A stretch of 64,000 nt of DNA from Pteria penguin (GCA_035048485.1 CM068592.1:33212501-33276500), one strand, 5' to 3'; positions 21,058-32,560 are shown, counted from the first letter of the stretch. Notes: a model not told the origin generated them from the letters alone. A program made the numbers and translations.

Positions 21058-23021
21058 ATGTAAAGATGATGGATAAATCCAAACCACAAGTCCAAAAATC
21101 ATGAAACCATAGGACATACAAAATCAGTGAAAATGAAAAACAAATGGAAAATAACAAAATATGTCTACTTGAAGAGCATATGTGAACCCCTGTGATGGAG
21201 TGAGATCAGGTGCCCGGGGAGAGTGAGCATCTCCTGCTTGCTAGCAACACCCGTCACATATACCCCGTAAAAAGAGTCAAATCGTGTGAATTCCATATGT
21301 ATCTATATATGGAGAAGTCGAAGTAGGTAACCTTCTAGTATAGAAGGTGTCAAATCTGTGTAAAGTGATCGGAATCGGTCTCAGTCCAGAATATCATTTA
21401 AAAGTCTGGATAACGAGATATCATATGGAGTAATAAGAGTCTCGTAACGACCGTAGAACTTCCTCAGTGACGATGCTAGTCTAGCACATATATAACCCTG
21501 GTTGAGCAGCTTAACTGAAAGTCGCCTAGCCCTCAGAACAAAGTCATTGTAATTTGAACATGCTCTGGAATAACGTATTAACTGAGATATGAATACGCCG
21601 TATGCGGGCGATGATGGAATGTTGCTACTTATGAAAGGAAAGTTTGTGATAGCGAAATTGAAATCGTCTCGTTTGTCATAGAGTGAGGTGTTCAATTGAC
21701 CATTAATGTCGAAAGACAACATAATATCTAAATACGAAGTAGAATTACTAGTTTCTGTGGTTTCTTTGATCTCCAGTTCACTTGGATAGATGATGCTAAG
21801 GTAATCCGCGAATGAAGGATTATTAATTGAAAGCAAGTCATCTATATATCTGTAAGTAAAATTGAAGCCAAGAGCCAATTGTTTTTTTCCTTGCGAAAGC
21901 AAAGACTGAATGAACTCAGCTTCGTATGAATAAAGGAATATGTCAGCCAGAAGCGGAGCACAGTTAGTGCCCATTGGAATGCCGACAATTTGTTGAAAAA
22001 CCTTACCTCCAAACACCACAAAAATGTTATCGATAAGAAAGTTCAACATCTGAATGACAGCTGTTTCAGTGTATTCATTTTTGGAATCAGAATTTTCCCT
22101 AACAAAGTAAGTTTTATCGTGGCCTATTACTATATATTTGAATTTGCGGCTTCCGTTTTTACTAGTAAATGCATTTTGAATAATTTCCGCTAATCTGTCT
22201 TTTAATTTCTGATGAGGGATCGTTTTGTACAGAGTCGAAAAGTCAAAAGACTTGATGGAGTGAATTTTAGTAAAACTTTTTGATTTTAGATGTTCTAACA
22301 ACTCTTTTGAATTTTTAAGGATCCACATTTGATTAATTCCACTTCTGGAATATACTGTTTCGCAATATCTATGAAGGCCAGATTTAATTTCTGATAATAT
22401 TTTTGTGAGTAGCATCGACACAGATTTTGTGGAACACTTCGAGGAACCAGCGATAAAGCGTTGTTTGTACGGAGTTTTGTGCATTTTTGGAATACAGTAC
22501 AAATATGGAAGTTCTAAATTCAATTTATTTGAGTCAATACCAAACGTATTGAGGACAGATTTATGATTCTCGAGTACTTCCGAAACCGAAAAGTTCGTGA
22601 GAGTATAAGTAGGATTTCCTGGAGCTGAATTTAATCCTAATTCTTTCACTAGGCTGTCAAAGTAATATTTCTTACAAGTAAATGTATAATTATTAGATGC
22701 TTTATCTGCTGGTGTAATGATATAATGTTCTTGGAGGAAGGTAAGTTCTCTGACAACATCAGGATCTTTAAAAATAGATTCGAATCTGGTGTTTACAGAA
22801 CCTTGTAATTTTTTAATTTTTGATCTCAGCAGTACTGCAATAGATTTTATCCATTCCGAAAGAGTGTCGACTTGTACTTCCTCTTTTTTTGCCCATCGTG
22901 TGGCATATTCCTCGCAGCAGTTCATAATATTCTCAAAATTTTGGCTCCATGTGAATGATCTGGGTTCTCTGTATTTTGGACCTTTAAGTAAAAGTTCTCT
23001 TAATTTAGTGTTTTTAACTAT
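21058..23021 (-). mobile_element. PLE-A copy, 5'-truncated Penelope-like element
   Basis: About 1.96 kb on the minus strand. It comprises the RT-coding region followed by a ~320-bp 3' untranslated region ending at ...GGATTTATCCATCATCTTTA (21059-21078 on the complement). The 5' breakpoint is near 23021, where homology to the longer copy at 40.75-43.68 kb stops. The GIY-YIG endonuclease and most of the Cys-rich linker are missing. Sequence match to the other copy is high by eye, so both insertions look fairly recent. Shorter 3' ends of the same family lie at 29.76, 49.0 and 58.64 kb. Confidence 0.9.
21291..21350 (-). other. PLE-A 3' UTR paired-stem region
   Basis: Two small hairpins: CCATAT...ATATGG (21293-21312) and CCTTCT...AGAAGG (21331-21347). 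Both stems are also present at 43.39-43.45 kb and 49.24-49.29 kb; between copies only loop bases differ. They may be structures recognised by the element's RT; this is inference. Confidence 0.55.
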
Positions 23022-23039
23022 ATTGGTCGAATCATTCAA
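21381..23039 (-). CDS. Penelope-like reverse transcriptase, uninterrupted frame, N-terminally truncated element
   Basis: 552 codons on the minus strand without stops or frameshifts. In order: a KYREPRSFTW block (~22-31), ITPADKASNN (~108-117, at the place of the DKG motif of PLEs), LPYLYCIPKMHK (~177), RT motif A SFDFSTLY (~265), the QQIVGIPMGTNCAPLLADIF block (~348), the catalytic YIDD box (~400), SYLDIML (~440), DKRDDF (~460) and YGVFISQL (~485). The protein would copy element RNA by target-primed reverse transcription. Family full length is longer, with a GIY-YIG nuclease attached; here the nuclease is lost. The first seven residues (MNDSTNI) and the start codon come from flanking DNA, not the element, so expression is doubtful. 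No splice sites or promoter are evident. Confidence 0.85.
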   Translation of the reverse strand: MNDSTNIVKNTKLRELLLKGPKYREPRSFTWSQNFENIMNCCEEYATRWAKKEEVQVDTLSEWIKSIAVLLRSKIKKLQGSVNTRFESIFKDPDVVRELTFLQEHYIITPADKASNNYTFTCKKYYFDSLVKELGLNSAPGNPTYTLTNFSVSEVLENHKSVLNTFGIDSNKLNLELPYLYCIPKMHKTPYKQRFIAGSSKCSTKSVSMLLTKILSEIKSGLHRYCETVYSRSGINQMWILKNSKELLEHLKSKSFTKIHSIKSFDFSTLYKTIPHQKLKDRLAEIIQNAFTSKNGSRKFKYIVIGHDKTYFVRENSDSKNEYTETAVIQMLNFLIDNIFVVFGGKVFQQIVGIPMGTNCAPLLADIFLYSYEAEFIQSLLSQGKKQLALGFNFTYRYIDDLLSINNPSFADYLSIIYPSELEIKETTETSNSTSYLDIMLSFDINGQLNTSLYDKRDDFNFAITNFPFISSNIPSSPAYGVFISQLIRYSRACSNYNDFVLRARRLSVKLLNQGYICARLASSLRKFYGRYETLITPYDISLSRLLNDILD

Positions 23040-24829
23040 AATACTATTTGTCTATTTCACTTTTTACTAAATTGCAAATATACTGAAACAGGAATAGTTT
23101 TGTATATTAAATCTGTAGTTTCTTATTTTGTCCGATCGGAATTTCTATCTCTTGGCCGTATAGATAATTATTGATTCCGTAGAGGACGAATCCAGCTTAA
23201 AACCAGGTATTTTTGCATTTAAAAAGGTCATTTATTAATCGAGAGACGATTCAGTTTATTGACCATGCCAGATACTGATTAGCCGTAATTATGTAGTGAA
23301 TTATTGTAAACATTGAACTTGCAATGAATTCTGTGAGAAATTAGATTTCGTAAGTTTCAATGTGTTAATGATAGAATGAATGATAATCTACATGTATATT
23401 CAATAATTTTTACTCATGCTGTTCGCCAACTGCTGTCGTTAATGAAGGAGTTGTCTTTCATGCATCGCTATACAGTTGTTTCTTAGTAGCCAAAAATAAT
23501 AAAATTAAGATTAGATGTTTTCCAAAATTGGAGTATGAGGCAAGTCGTTAATTAAATATTTATGTAAAATGATATATTTTCAAATTTATAAAAGTCTGCT
23601 ACTTATGTGTAGTGTTCATTCAGATTATATTCATAGAATACATTGGGATACATTTTCATTCGATTAAACATGAATTCTGATAGTTTAGGTCATGGTCTTC
23701 TGGCACCCTTTGAATTATTTGGTTATTTGTCACTTTCCCCAATTAATCTAAAAGGATATTCCATTTCGTCATTATGTATTGTGTTCAAAATTATACACAC
23801 ATGCACGTTATGACTTCTATTCATGGTCGCCTTATTGTGCCATTGGTGGTGTCTGTTTCTACTTACCACCTCACTTCTGAATCCCGATCTATTATTCGGA
23901 TGTTACTTAAGCCACTCTGGTTGCAAGGACATGACCAGTACTTACTCATTTTGGGTGTACATGTGACGGTTGGAACTAAGTCTGCCGGAAGAATGTGGAT
24001 TCTTATTACGTATTAAAAGTGTACATCCGATTCTTATCCAAGCCAAAGCCTGTGGTCTATAGCTTCTCGATTCGTATGTACATCATATAATTGCAAAAGT
24101 AAATATCAGAGCATTATTACAAAGATAATGTCTTCCGCTATTTATTGGGATTCACATGTGACGGTTGAACCAGAACCTGTTACAAGATTTGTAATAATTG
24201 TTCTCTAGCTACTCACTGCAGGTACACGATTTAAGGAAGAGCAGACAAACACTATCCCGAGGCATGACTTACAATGTCGTGATGGTATTAATGAGAACAG
24301 CGGCAGTGGTGAGTGTTTCGTGATACACATCAGGCATTCTGAAGCCAGGTTACACAGAATTACGAAGGTAAAAACTCGCATTAAACAGGAGATTTCATTT
24401 TTGTGTTGTTGTGGTTAATACATTCATACGACGATCAAATTACCATAACATTTATGATATTATAACTTTGTGTCGTTTTCAATTTTGTGATTTAAGCCAT
24501 AATAAAAAAAAATGCTAGACTCTCATCCAACTTTTCAACAAAATTTGGGACGGATGGAATATTATTATTATTATCATTATTATTTTATAATTTTTTAGTT
24601 TTATTTTTTTATCTATTTATTTTATGTTTCCGTAAAATGGAAGTGAATATGACTAAGTTGACCTGACAAACACTAAATAATAACATTGTTAAGCTTTCAT
24701 AGTTTTATTTGACTTCCTATCAATATAACAATAACACAAAATCACAAATTCAACAAAAATAAACAAAATCTCATATATCTATAATGGAAACGGAGAAGAC
24801 ACGGGATATTTCCGGCCAGCTGTATAATG

Positions 24830-24830
<1 letters not shown>
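23040..24830. other. AT-rich DNA, no gene seen
   Basis: The short plus-strand frame at 23774-24016 has no recognisable domain. A ~15-bp element CATGTGACGGTTG occurs at ~23960 and again at ~24155. A TTA-rich stretch lies at 24545-24620. Confidence 0.5.
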
Positions 24831-24833
<3 letters not shown>

Positions 24834-24888
<55 letters not shown>

Positions 24889-24948
24889 AATTTAAAAAAA
24901 AATGGGGGTGGTCTGAAAAATCTGGGCGGGCGGGGATGAAAACCTAGG

Positions 24949-24983
<35 letters not shown>
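24834..24983. repeat. Compound microsatellite (AT)n(GT)n ... (ATT)n
   Basis: AT repeats (24834-24862), then GT repeats (24863-24888), then a short A/G-rich spacer, then about ten ATT units (24951-24982). The minus-strand 77-codon frame across it is an artefact. Confidence 0.93.
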
Positions 24984-24988
<5 letters not shown>

Positions 24989-26220
24989 CTTTGTTAATAT
25001 TCAACTATTATGTTTAAATTTCAATGGATATTACTGAGTCTCTTTATAACTAAATATTATATATAGCTTTACATCATATCAATAACGAGTAAATGCATAC
25101 ACTTCTCTTAAAAACATCATCAAATACCAGAATTAAGTATAACTACTGTAATAGATTATGTCCAACACTCCTATTTAAATTTGTAGGAGAAAGAAAACAA
25201 GCATTTTCATGAGTCAAGTCTTATGTAAATGCTCTTTTACCCAGGGCTACAATACATTGTGGAATTAGAAATGCTATATATGTAACTTATCAAGACAAAT
25301 AAAAGAAATATTACCTAACTGAACCATGCCAAAAATCCATAGTTATGGCTGATAAATAGAAATGTGGACTAAAACATCAAAGAAATGTTCAGTTCTTCGC
25401 TCACTTCAGTAACGAATACAGACTGTGTGTTTCTTTAAACAATAGATATTCAAAATTTAGATTACATGAAATCTAAGACAAATGTAACTATACTCAATGA
25501 GCAACAAATTCATAAGCTATCTCCGTAAAACAATGATATATACAACATGTAATACCTGCCAATTTTAATTACATAAAAAGGTATATCCGTGAGTCGAATG
25601 TGCAATAGTCAATTAAATGTTTTATTGTCATTATAAAAGTAATATAATTAAGGGGACTGACATTCAGAAAACTTTAGGTAATTCTCAGTATATAAAGAAA
25701 ATGGTTTAATAAGGGTTGACAGGTAGAATTTGTGATATTTACAGTAGGTTTCTATAAATAAAATGCACACTTTTTCAGTGGTTCTGAATCATCAAAGGAC
25801 TGGCGTCGCCATGGCTAGCATTGATTATGACATTGATACAGACTTACACAAGCGGAAATGTGATAATCATATAATACGTCATTCTGTTTTTTAGATTTGT
25901 AGATTTGATTATTCATAACTTTAAATCTTAGATTATTTAACCATGCTATCATCTATACTCTTTAAGCTTTGTTTATTATTTTCGGTATTTTTTATATTAA
26001 ATCTATTGAAGAATTTACATTCTCCTACTTCGTATTCTTTGAACATGGAATGAAAATTTCTATAACAGCTGATCATCAAAGAAGGTTATTCACCTGATCT
26101 AATCATTGATGAATGATCTATCTTTCTACCTGCAAAAATAGGAATGATGCCGTTTCTATAATTTTCATAGGTTTTCCTTTGTTACTAAACTAATAAATGA
26201 TAGTCCAAGATTTCATGCAC
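24984..26220. other. AT-rich DNA, no gene seen
   Basis: No frame above 60 codons, no RNA gene and no shared repeat recognised. Confidence 0.55.
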
Positions 26221-26224
26221 ATTT

Positions 26225-26760
26225 TATGCCCCCGGATCGGGGGCATATTGTGTTTGTCTGTTGTCAACTTTAACCTTGCCTATAACTTTTGAATCGTGAG
26301 AGATATTTCACGTGCTTTTTCAACCAATAACGCCCCTTCAAATGATACCAAGGTCGATGACCTTTTGACCTTGACAATGACCTTCACGCTAAACTGTTTG
26401 TTTGTTTGTCTGTTGTCAACTTTAACCTTGGCCAAAACATTTAATCACGAGGGATAGAGACTTCATATTTAACATGCTTTCTCAACCAATAAAGCCCTTT
26501 CAAATGATACCAAGGTCGATGACCTTTTGACCTTGACAACGACCTTCAAGCTAAAATGTTTGTTTGTTTGTCTGTTGTCAACTTTAACCGTGGTCATAAT
26601 TTGTAAACCGTGAGGGATAGAGAATTCATATTTCACATGTATATTCAACTAATGAAGCCCTTCAAATGACATCAAAGTCGATGACCTTTTGACCTTTACA
26701 ATGACCTTCACGCTAAAAATGACCATTTGAACATTTTGAAAGTGATTTTTTTAGGATTTG
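26225..26760 (+). repeat. Family E element: GGGGGCATA palindrome plus ~155-bp tandem units
   Basis: Begins with the perfect inverted repeat TATGCCCCCG...CGGGGGCATA (26225-26247). Three tandem units of ~152-162 bp follow, each starting TGTCAACTTTAACC (26262, 26414, 26576) and containing AAGGTCGATGACCTTTTGAC and CCTTGACAATGACCTTCA. The same family lies in antisense at 40.61-40.75 and 43.68-43.93 kb, where a PLE-A copy splits it. No coding frame is present, so it is a non-autonomous repeat. Confidence 0.85.
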
Positions 26761-27616
26761 ATAAAATATCGTTTTATATCACATAAACGTTTCCAAAGGG
26801 CACTTAACACCAGTAGGTATCATTCCTATAATTTTCATTGAATTTTATGAGTCTTCTGATTTAGGAATAGGTTTAGGTGTATATAGAACACTTGTGCTCA
26901 GCTTATTATATTGAATATAACATAAATAACAGGAATTTAATTCAAGGACAGCAATCCTCTACAACGGGGAAACGCTAACTAAAGAGAAACAACATTTGTA
27001 TGAAGAGGGTAATTACAATAAGGTTTTACTTCATCCGTTTATAACATTGAAGTTAACTTTAATACTAATACTAGTCATCATCATATGACAGTAACTGTTG
27101 TAATCTGAGTAAGTAAATCCGACCTTCACCTGCAAGTTATTTCTCCAAGCATGACCCGAGATTTCATTATGTGGCAACAATTCTTGTAAAGTCGGTATAA
27201 TCATCACAAACTGAGCTGTATATACATGTATTACAAGGCAAGAATGAAAATATTCAGTAAATCTGATATTAACTAAAGGGCATTCACTCTTGTTAAATTG
27301 AATTTAATTGGTAATGGACAGTCAGACGGCCAAGGACATAACTTAATAATTCCCATTTAACAATGATATCAGATATCTACATCAGTTTTCACAGAATTAA
27401 ATCATATGTATTTTCCCAATGGGAATACAAGAAGTCCCTTTGATGATCGAGATTACGGTGGAAGTCATGATACAAGAGAATGTATCAGTTTGCAGAATAA
27501 TATATATTTACCCAGTGCCACTAGATGGGATGGAATGGATACACAAATACAAACCCAACAAAACGTATTGGCATAATACGTCCTTACGATAATATACAAA
27601 ATGTATGACTACACAA
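26761..27616. other. AT-rich DNA, no gene seen
   Basis: No frame above 60 codons and no shared repeat recognised. Confidence 0.5.
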
Positions 27617-27970
27617 TACCTCTGACAGGAGATGCTTACTCATTCCGAGCACATCGTCTCACTTCTGAAATCTTGTATCGCCTGATACGAAACGCTCCTT
27701 CCTCTCTGACGCCTAGTCACAACTGATAAGAGACGCTTACTCGTCCGAGACACCTAGTCTCACCTTTGACAGGAGATGTTTACTCCACCTCGGCACCTAA
27801 TTTCACCTCTGAAAGATGATGCTTACTGCACCCCAGTACCTAGTCTCACCTCTGACAGGAGACGCTTACTCCTCCCGGGCATCTAGTCTCACCTCTGACA
27901 GTAGACGCTTTCTTGTCCCGGCACCTAGTCCAACATCTAACAGGAGATGCTTACTCCTACTGGGCATATA
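27617..27970. repeat. 43-bp minisatellite related to PLE 3' core
   Basis: About eight units of 43 bp: CTAGTCTCACCTCTGACAGG, then AGACGCTTACTCCTCCCGGG, then CAC. Exact 43-bp spacing is seen at 27841 and 27884. The unit is the same sequence, circularly permuted, as the core found once in each family C, D and PLE-A 3' end (GGAGACGCT-ACTCCTCCCGGGCACCTGGTCTCACCTC). The 68-codon plus-strand frame across it is an artefact. Confidence 0.9.
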
Positions 27971-29316
27971 TCTTCTCATGACACCATTTATTTTCGTACT
28001 TTACATTGTTGCAATCATTTAATTAAGACAGAGCTTAGGAAACGAAAAGATAAACCTGATTACAAGTCTCGATGATAACTGTAACAAAACTTTAATAGAG
28101 GGGATGTTACATTTGCTCCTTTCGTAAAATCAATCAGGATTGCTGTTTATATATTTGCTTATTATTTTTATTATTTCCTTTCCAATAGATTCACAATTTT
28201 GAATGTTGTTAAGTTCTATTTGAATTTATTCTTACTTCTGTTAAATTAACTTCGATCATGTTTACAGGAATCACAAGCAATGTAACAAAAATGATCCCGT
28301 ATTCACCATTTTACAATTGTCCTGCACAATATGATGTGCAAAATTACCCGACGAGATCATTAAGTGTTGTATTCGGGAATAATAAATCCTATACATATTT
28401 CGTGATAATCGCGATAAATCGAAGTTAATTAAACTTTATTCATCTACAGACCAGTAGGGCACTCATGTTTAATCACAATCCACATATGCAGCATATAATA
28501 CCATCTACAATCCTTGGAGAATCACAAACAAATGTATCTTGGCGTGCACATACCAAGAGGTCTGATTTCGATGTCTTTTTCAATTAGGCGCTTGAGAGGC
28601 CCTAACTCTAAACCCATCGCATCACGCACTATTACAATAACGCTCGTGACAATTCATCCTCCAGCCTTGATCAGCGGGGAAATTGAAACGTGATATATAT
28701 ACTACATTTTGACAAAGTAAACACTGTCACGTTACATTATAGTTAATTGTTCACTCATTCTATTTAGATGTATATTGTCTCCTATCCATATGTGGAGAAA
28801 GAGGAGAAACTGCAAAGAGCTTTACGATGTGACCAAGAATATCCCTACAGTGAAATTTCAACTGTATAAAATATGGAAATAATTGATACTGCTGAATAGC
28901 ATAGTTTGAACTGAGTTGACTAGATACACATGAAAGCCCAGACAAAATGGGCTTTGTCTCTTTAAATAAAGCCAATTCATCTAATGTAGATACATATATA
29001 ACAAATAATTGACAAAAATATACAAACTGATGTTTATGAAAAAAGATGCAATACTGGATTTCCTGTTGCAAAATTTTCTTTTGTCAGGTCACTTTCATCC
29101 CTCCGTATATATGAATTTCTCAGTCTGCGCTATAGTTTTAGATTTCTACACAAAAACTCTACAGCTGTATTACCAACTTTTGATTATTTTTTGGTTATAG
29201 ATATCATAACCTTAGAAAGATATTTAGAAATGTACAATATTTTATTTAAATTAAGAAAACTTATTTTTCAGCTATACGTTTAGCAAAATGCCTCATCTAA
29301 AATTCTACTGTATTAC
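27971..29316. other. AT-rich DNA, no gene seen
   Basis: A minus-strand frame at 28760-29071 (103 codons) and a plus-strand frame at 29009-29200 overlap. Neither has a recognisable domain and composition is AT-rich. Confidence 0.5.
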
Positions 29317-30049
29317 TGTCAGAAATAAACTCTTTCGGTAAAGCCAACAACAATCACAAAGATTCCAAAAATTTTACAGTTTATTTATAATTTTTAAAAA
29401 ATAACAAAAGAATAATATAATGCTTACAACTACAAAGTCAATTGAATGTGTATGTAGCTGGCAATTCCGGAATGCTGAAATTCGTATTACGTTCACTGTA
29501 TTATAAATAAAGTGTCCGGTGTATCAGTTCACACTTCGATACAATCCAATTCAAGCAGTCAATAAACTCGATTAAGTATATATGAAGACAGGTAATGTAG
29601 TGCAGTGTTCCCGAAATGTCACAGTCCATGCTTTATATACATTTTCATAATTTCTAGACATTTTGAGTTTCTATAATGTTCAAGTGATTTCCAATATAGA
29701 AACATCTAGATTCATAAGAACTTGCAAGAACATTCACATATCATTATGGAAGTTAACAATGTAAAGATGATGGATAAATCCAAACCATAAGTCTAAAAAT
29801 CATGAAACCAGAGGACATACAAAATCAGTGAAAATAAAAAAGAAGTGGAAAATAACAAAATATGTCTATTTGAAGAGCATATGTGAACCCCTGTGATGGA
29901 GTGAGATCAAGTGCCCGGGGAGAGTGAGCATCTCCTGCTTGCTAGCAACACCCGTCACATATACCTAGTAGAAAGAGTCAAATCGTGTAAATTACATATG
30001 TAAGTTATTTAACGTTATTTAACAGAACTTTCTAGCACTTAATAGAACA
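29317..30049 (-). repeat. LTR of Gmr1-like element (3' LTR), split by a PLE-A fragment
   Basis: Read on the minus strand it starts TGTTCTATTAAG at 30049 and ends ...TTTCTGACA at 29317. Net length is ~492 bp after removing the 241-bp PLE-A insertion. It contains a TATATAAAG box-like motif and an AATAAA signal in the expected order for transcription on the minus strand. It lies ~125 bp downstream of the RNase H remnant, where a 3' LTR belongs. Confidence 0.8.
29760..30000 (-). mobile_element. PLE-A 3' end inserted in the LTR
   Basis: 241 bp of the PLE-A 3' region, truncated before the paired stems. A short ATGTAA sequence is present at both edges (29759-29764 and ~29998-30003) and may be the target-site duplication. 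Comparison with the uninterrupted LTR at 35.02-35.52 kb shows the insertion point directly. Confidence 0.85.
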
Positions 30050-30169
30050 TCCAATAATGTATACAAACAAAAAAATAAATGACCCTTATACCCTAAATTA
30101 CAAACATATATACAGCTGAAAAATACACAATCATTACAAATATTTCATTTTCTGACATAGTATGGGCCT

Positions 30170-30560
30170 AACCCACTCTTGACAAAGCATCAGCAATCTT
30201 ATTATCTTTGCCTTCTGTGTGATTTATAATTAAATGATACCCCTGTAGCAACAACCACCACCTTGTTAGTCTTTGATTATTGTTTGACATCTTATATAAG
30301 AGGGTTAGATGATTTTTTGATATGTGAATACAAGAATTGGATATACAGTGATGCTAAGATAAACATCAAAATGGTGTAAAGCTGACAACAATGCAAAGCA
30401 TTTTTTTCAACAGTAGAATGGTTTTGTTTACATCTGCTAAGTTTCTAAAGAAATAACAAATAATTCTATTTACTTGTTCATCACCCAATTAAAATAGCAC
30501 AGTTCCCATTCCTACATCACTGGCACCCACAGAAAGTTTTGACTGCTTAGTAAAGTCTGG
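30170..30560 (-). pseudogene. RNase H domain remnant of Gmr1-like element
   Basis: Minus-strand blocks APDFTKQSKLSV, SDVGMGTVLF, NQRLTRWWLLLQGY and KDNKIADALSRV match the Ty3/Gypsy RNase H pattern, ending in the typical ADALSR tail. The first catalytic Asp in the ...VDAS motif is Gly here, and the DHNPL block is altered. Stops occur within. The domain follows RT directly, as usual, but integrase does not follow it. Confidence 0.8.
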
Positions 30561-30744
30561 AGCGAGATAACTGGTCAACTGATCAAAATAGACTTGCCCT
30601 ATTTGAAATATTTATTACAGTTCTCATTCTATTCAAACTTTATATTTTTGTCTTGAGGATTAGCAAGTGGACTTTACAACTGTAAAACATTTTGGACAAA
30701 ACATTCCATGAAATCGAACTATGCACAAAACTCTCTCTGACTCT

Positions 30745-31310
30745 TTCTTACTTGTAGGAGCTGCAAAATTTACAATAGCTTTCACCATAACCATGATAGG
30801 GTTTTACTTGTCCTTGTCCAATTTGATGATCTAAATACTCTACAGGAGCATGACAAAACTCACTCTTAGCAAGATTAATAGTTAAATGTGCTTTTGAAAG
30901 GTGATAGAATAAGTCATGTATGATTCTTTGATGTTCCTCCAACGTCCAACTGTAAAAGTGTCATTATTGTAAACTTCACATCCTTCTAGGTCCTGAGTTA
31001 AGATGTGAATTATCCTGTAAAATGTAGCTGGAGCATTTTTCATTCCAAACGACACGAATTTATACTGGAACATTCAATCCGGAGTAACAAATGCGGAAAT
31101 TTATTTGGCTCTGTCTGTTAAGGACACTAGCCAATAACCCTTTAACAAATCGATTTGACTAACATATTCGCACTTCCAATTTCATCGATAGTTATCGATC
31201 TTATGGATTGAATAAGACTCCGGTTTTGTTACAGCATTTTCTTTTCAAAAGTTCGTACAGAAACGGTAAGAGCCATCTGGTTTAAGAAAAAACACAAGGT
31301 TCAATAATTT
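30745..31310 (-). pseudogene. Reverse transcriptase remnant of Gmr1-like element
   Basis: Minus-strand blocks KPDGSYRFC, DLLKGYWLVSLT, SFGMKNAPATFYR and LTQDLEGCEVY follow the order of RT motifs. The catalytic YIDD box reads YNND, losing an Asp. The HLSKAHLTINLAKSEFCHA block follows. Stops and at least one frameshift break the frame; the longest open pieces are 63-64 codons. Upstream a PIKQHPYRLNP-type block (31.38-31.43 kb) links it to integrase. Confidence 0.85.
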
Positions 31311-31760
31311 CATTCTCTAACATTCATTTCATTTAATCTCTCAAGAACTGCAATTTTATTGGGTTTAAGCGATACGGATGCTGCTTAATCGGCAATGCAG
31401 CTCTGATATTCATATCTTAACAAGCTGCATTGATATTTGGTCGTACATCCAGAAATATTTTTGAAAATTCATGAATCAAGGCTTTCATTTCGTTTCCAGT
31501 CTTGTTTAGATGACCCATTTTGTGTCCAACGGCAACGATGACAAGATGTCCGAATATTTCAAGCATACACCTTGATTAAAGTAATTCTTAGCAAAATCGG
31601 CATTTACATTCTTGGTCGTAATCTACAGAGGCATGATTAAAAAAGCTAAGGTAGACACAGCTTTTAAAAGATTTTGATTATTTCTTTCAACATACTCTTT
31701 AAATATATTGACATTCGATTTTCTTTTCACCGACCTCGTTTTTTACAAACATAATTTAAA

Positions 31761-32560
31761 TTAAAGTTTGCTCCCTACTTCATATGGACCGAAGAATCTA
31801 GCTTGAGAGGGATGACCAGGAAGGGGCAAAAATACAGGAACTTTGTCAACTGGCTTAAAGGTTCTACCACTGGCATTTCTATCATACCAAAGCTTTATTT
31901 TTCTTTGTGAACTTTTCAATTTTTCTTGAGTACTTTTACATACATTATACAATCATTCTTTAAAGCTAGACACATAATTGACAAGATTCATGTCGGTTAT
32001 CTCAGCCAACCCTTTTAATATTAGATATTTTTAAAGGTCCCCAAACACCAAATTAAAAGGACTAAACCCAAGGGATTCCTGAACTGTTTCACGAGCAGCA
32101 AACAAAAGTAGGTGAGACCCCTCATCCAAGTTTTTTTCACACTAAAAACAAAATGTTCTTATCATGGTTTTAAGGGTTTGATGGAAGTGTTCAAGAGCCC
32201 CCCCCCCCCCCAGGATGGTAAACACTAGTCTTGTATTGTTTTATTCACATAACCTGCTGATACAACTTTTACGTGTAACATGAGCCTTGATCCGATTGAA
32301 TAGCCTTAGGTGTACCTACAAAACTGAAAAATTTGTAAGGGCCTTCACTATTGTTTTTGCCTTAATATTTCTAAGGAGAATTGCTTCAGGAATGCGTGCC
32401 CTACACAGTCAACTAACACCAGACTAAATGGCTACTCAAAGGCAGGGATATGCTGCAGGGGAGCAGATGAAATTCTTAGATTTGGCTACCAACATAGAAC
32501 GACCTACAATATGTTGCCACATCACTCTTTAATTTGGGTCAATAAAATGAGTAAGAATCT
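31761..32560 (-). pseudogene. Integrase core and GPY/F module remnant
   Basis: Minus-strand blocks SDVATYC and PEAxP-like (from 32.52 kb), a YHPGG...ALEHFHQTLKTM block around 32.2 kb holding the last catalytic Glu of the DDE triad, LDEGSHLLLFAARETVQES and SLGFSPFNLVFGDL. The C-terminal FLPLPGHPSQARFFGPYEV segment with GPY/F motif is at 31761-31850. A homopolymer run of ~15 C (32199-32213) replaces the normal SQG codons. Integrase lies 5' of the RT remnant by ~450 bp. The N-terminal zinc-binding part is separated and partly missing owing to a PLE-B insertion. Confidence 0.85.

Noticed and set aside
22789..23070. Plus-strand 93-codon ORF, also seen as a minus-strand 101-codon ORF at 41640-41945
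   Set aside because: Same antisense shadow of the PLE-A RT N-terminal region in both copies.
24771..25004. Minus-strand 77-codon ORF
   Set aside because: Mostly the product of ATT, GT and AT microsatellites.
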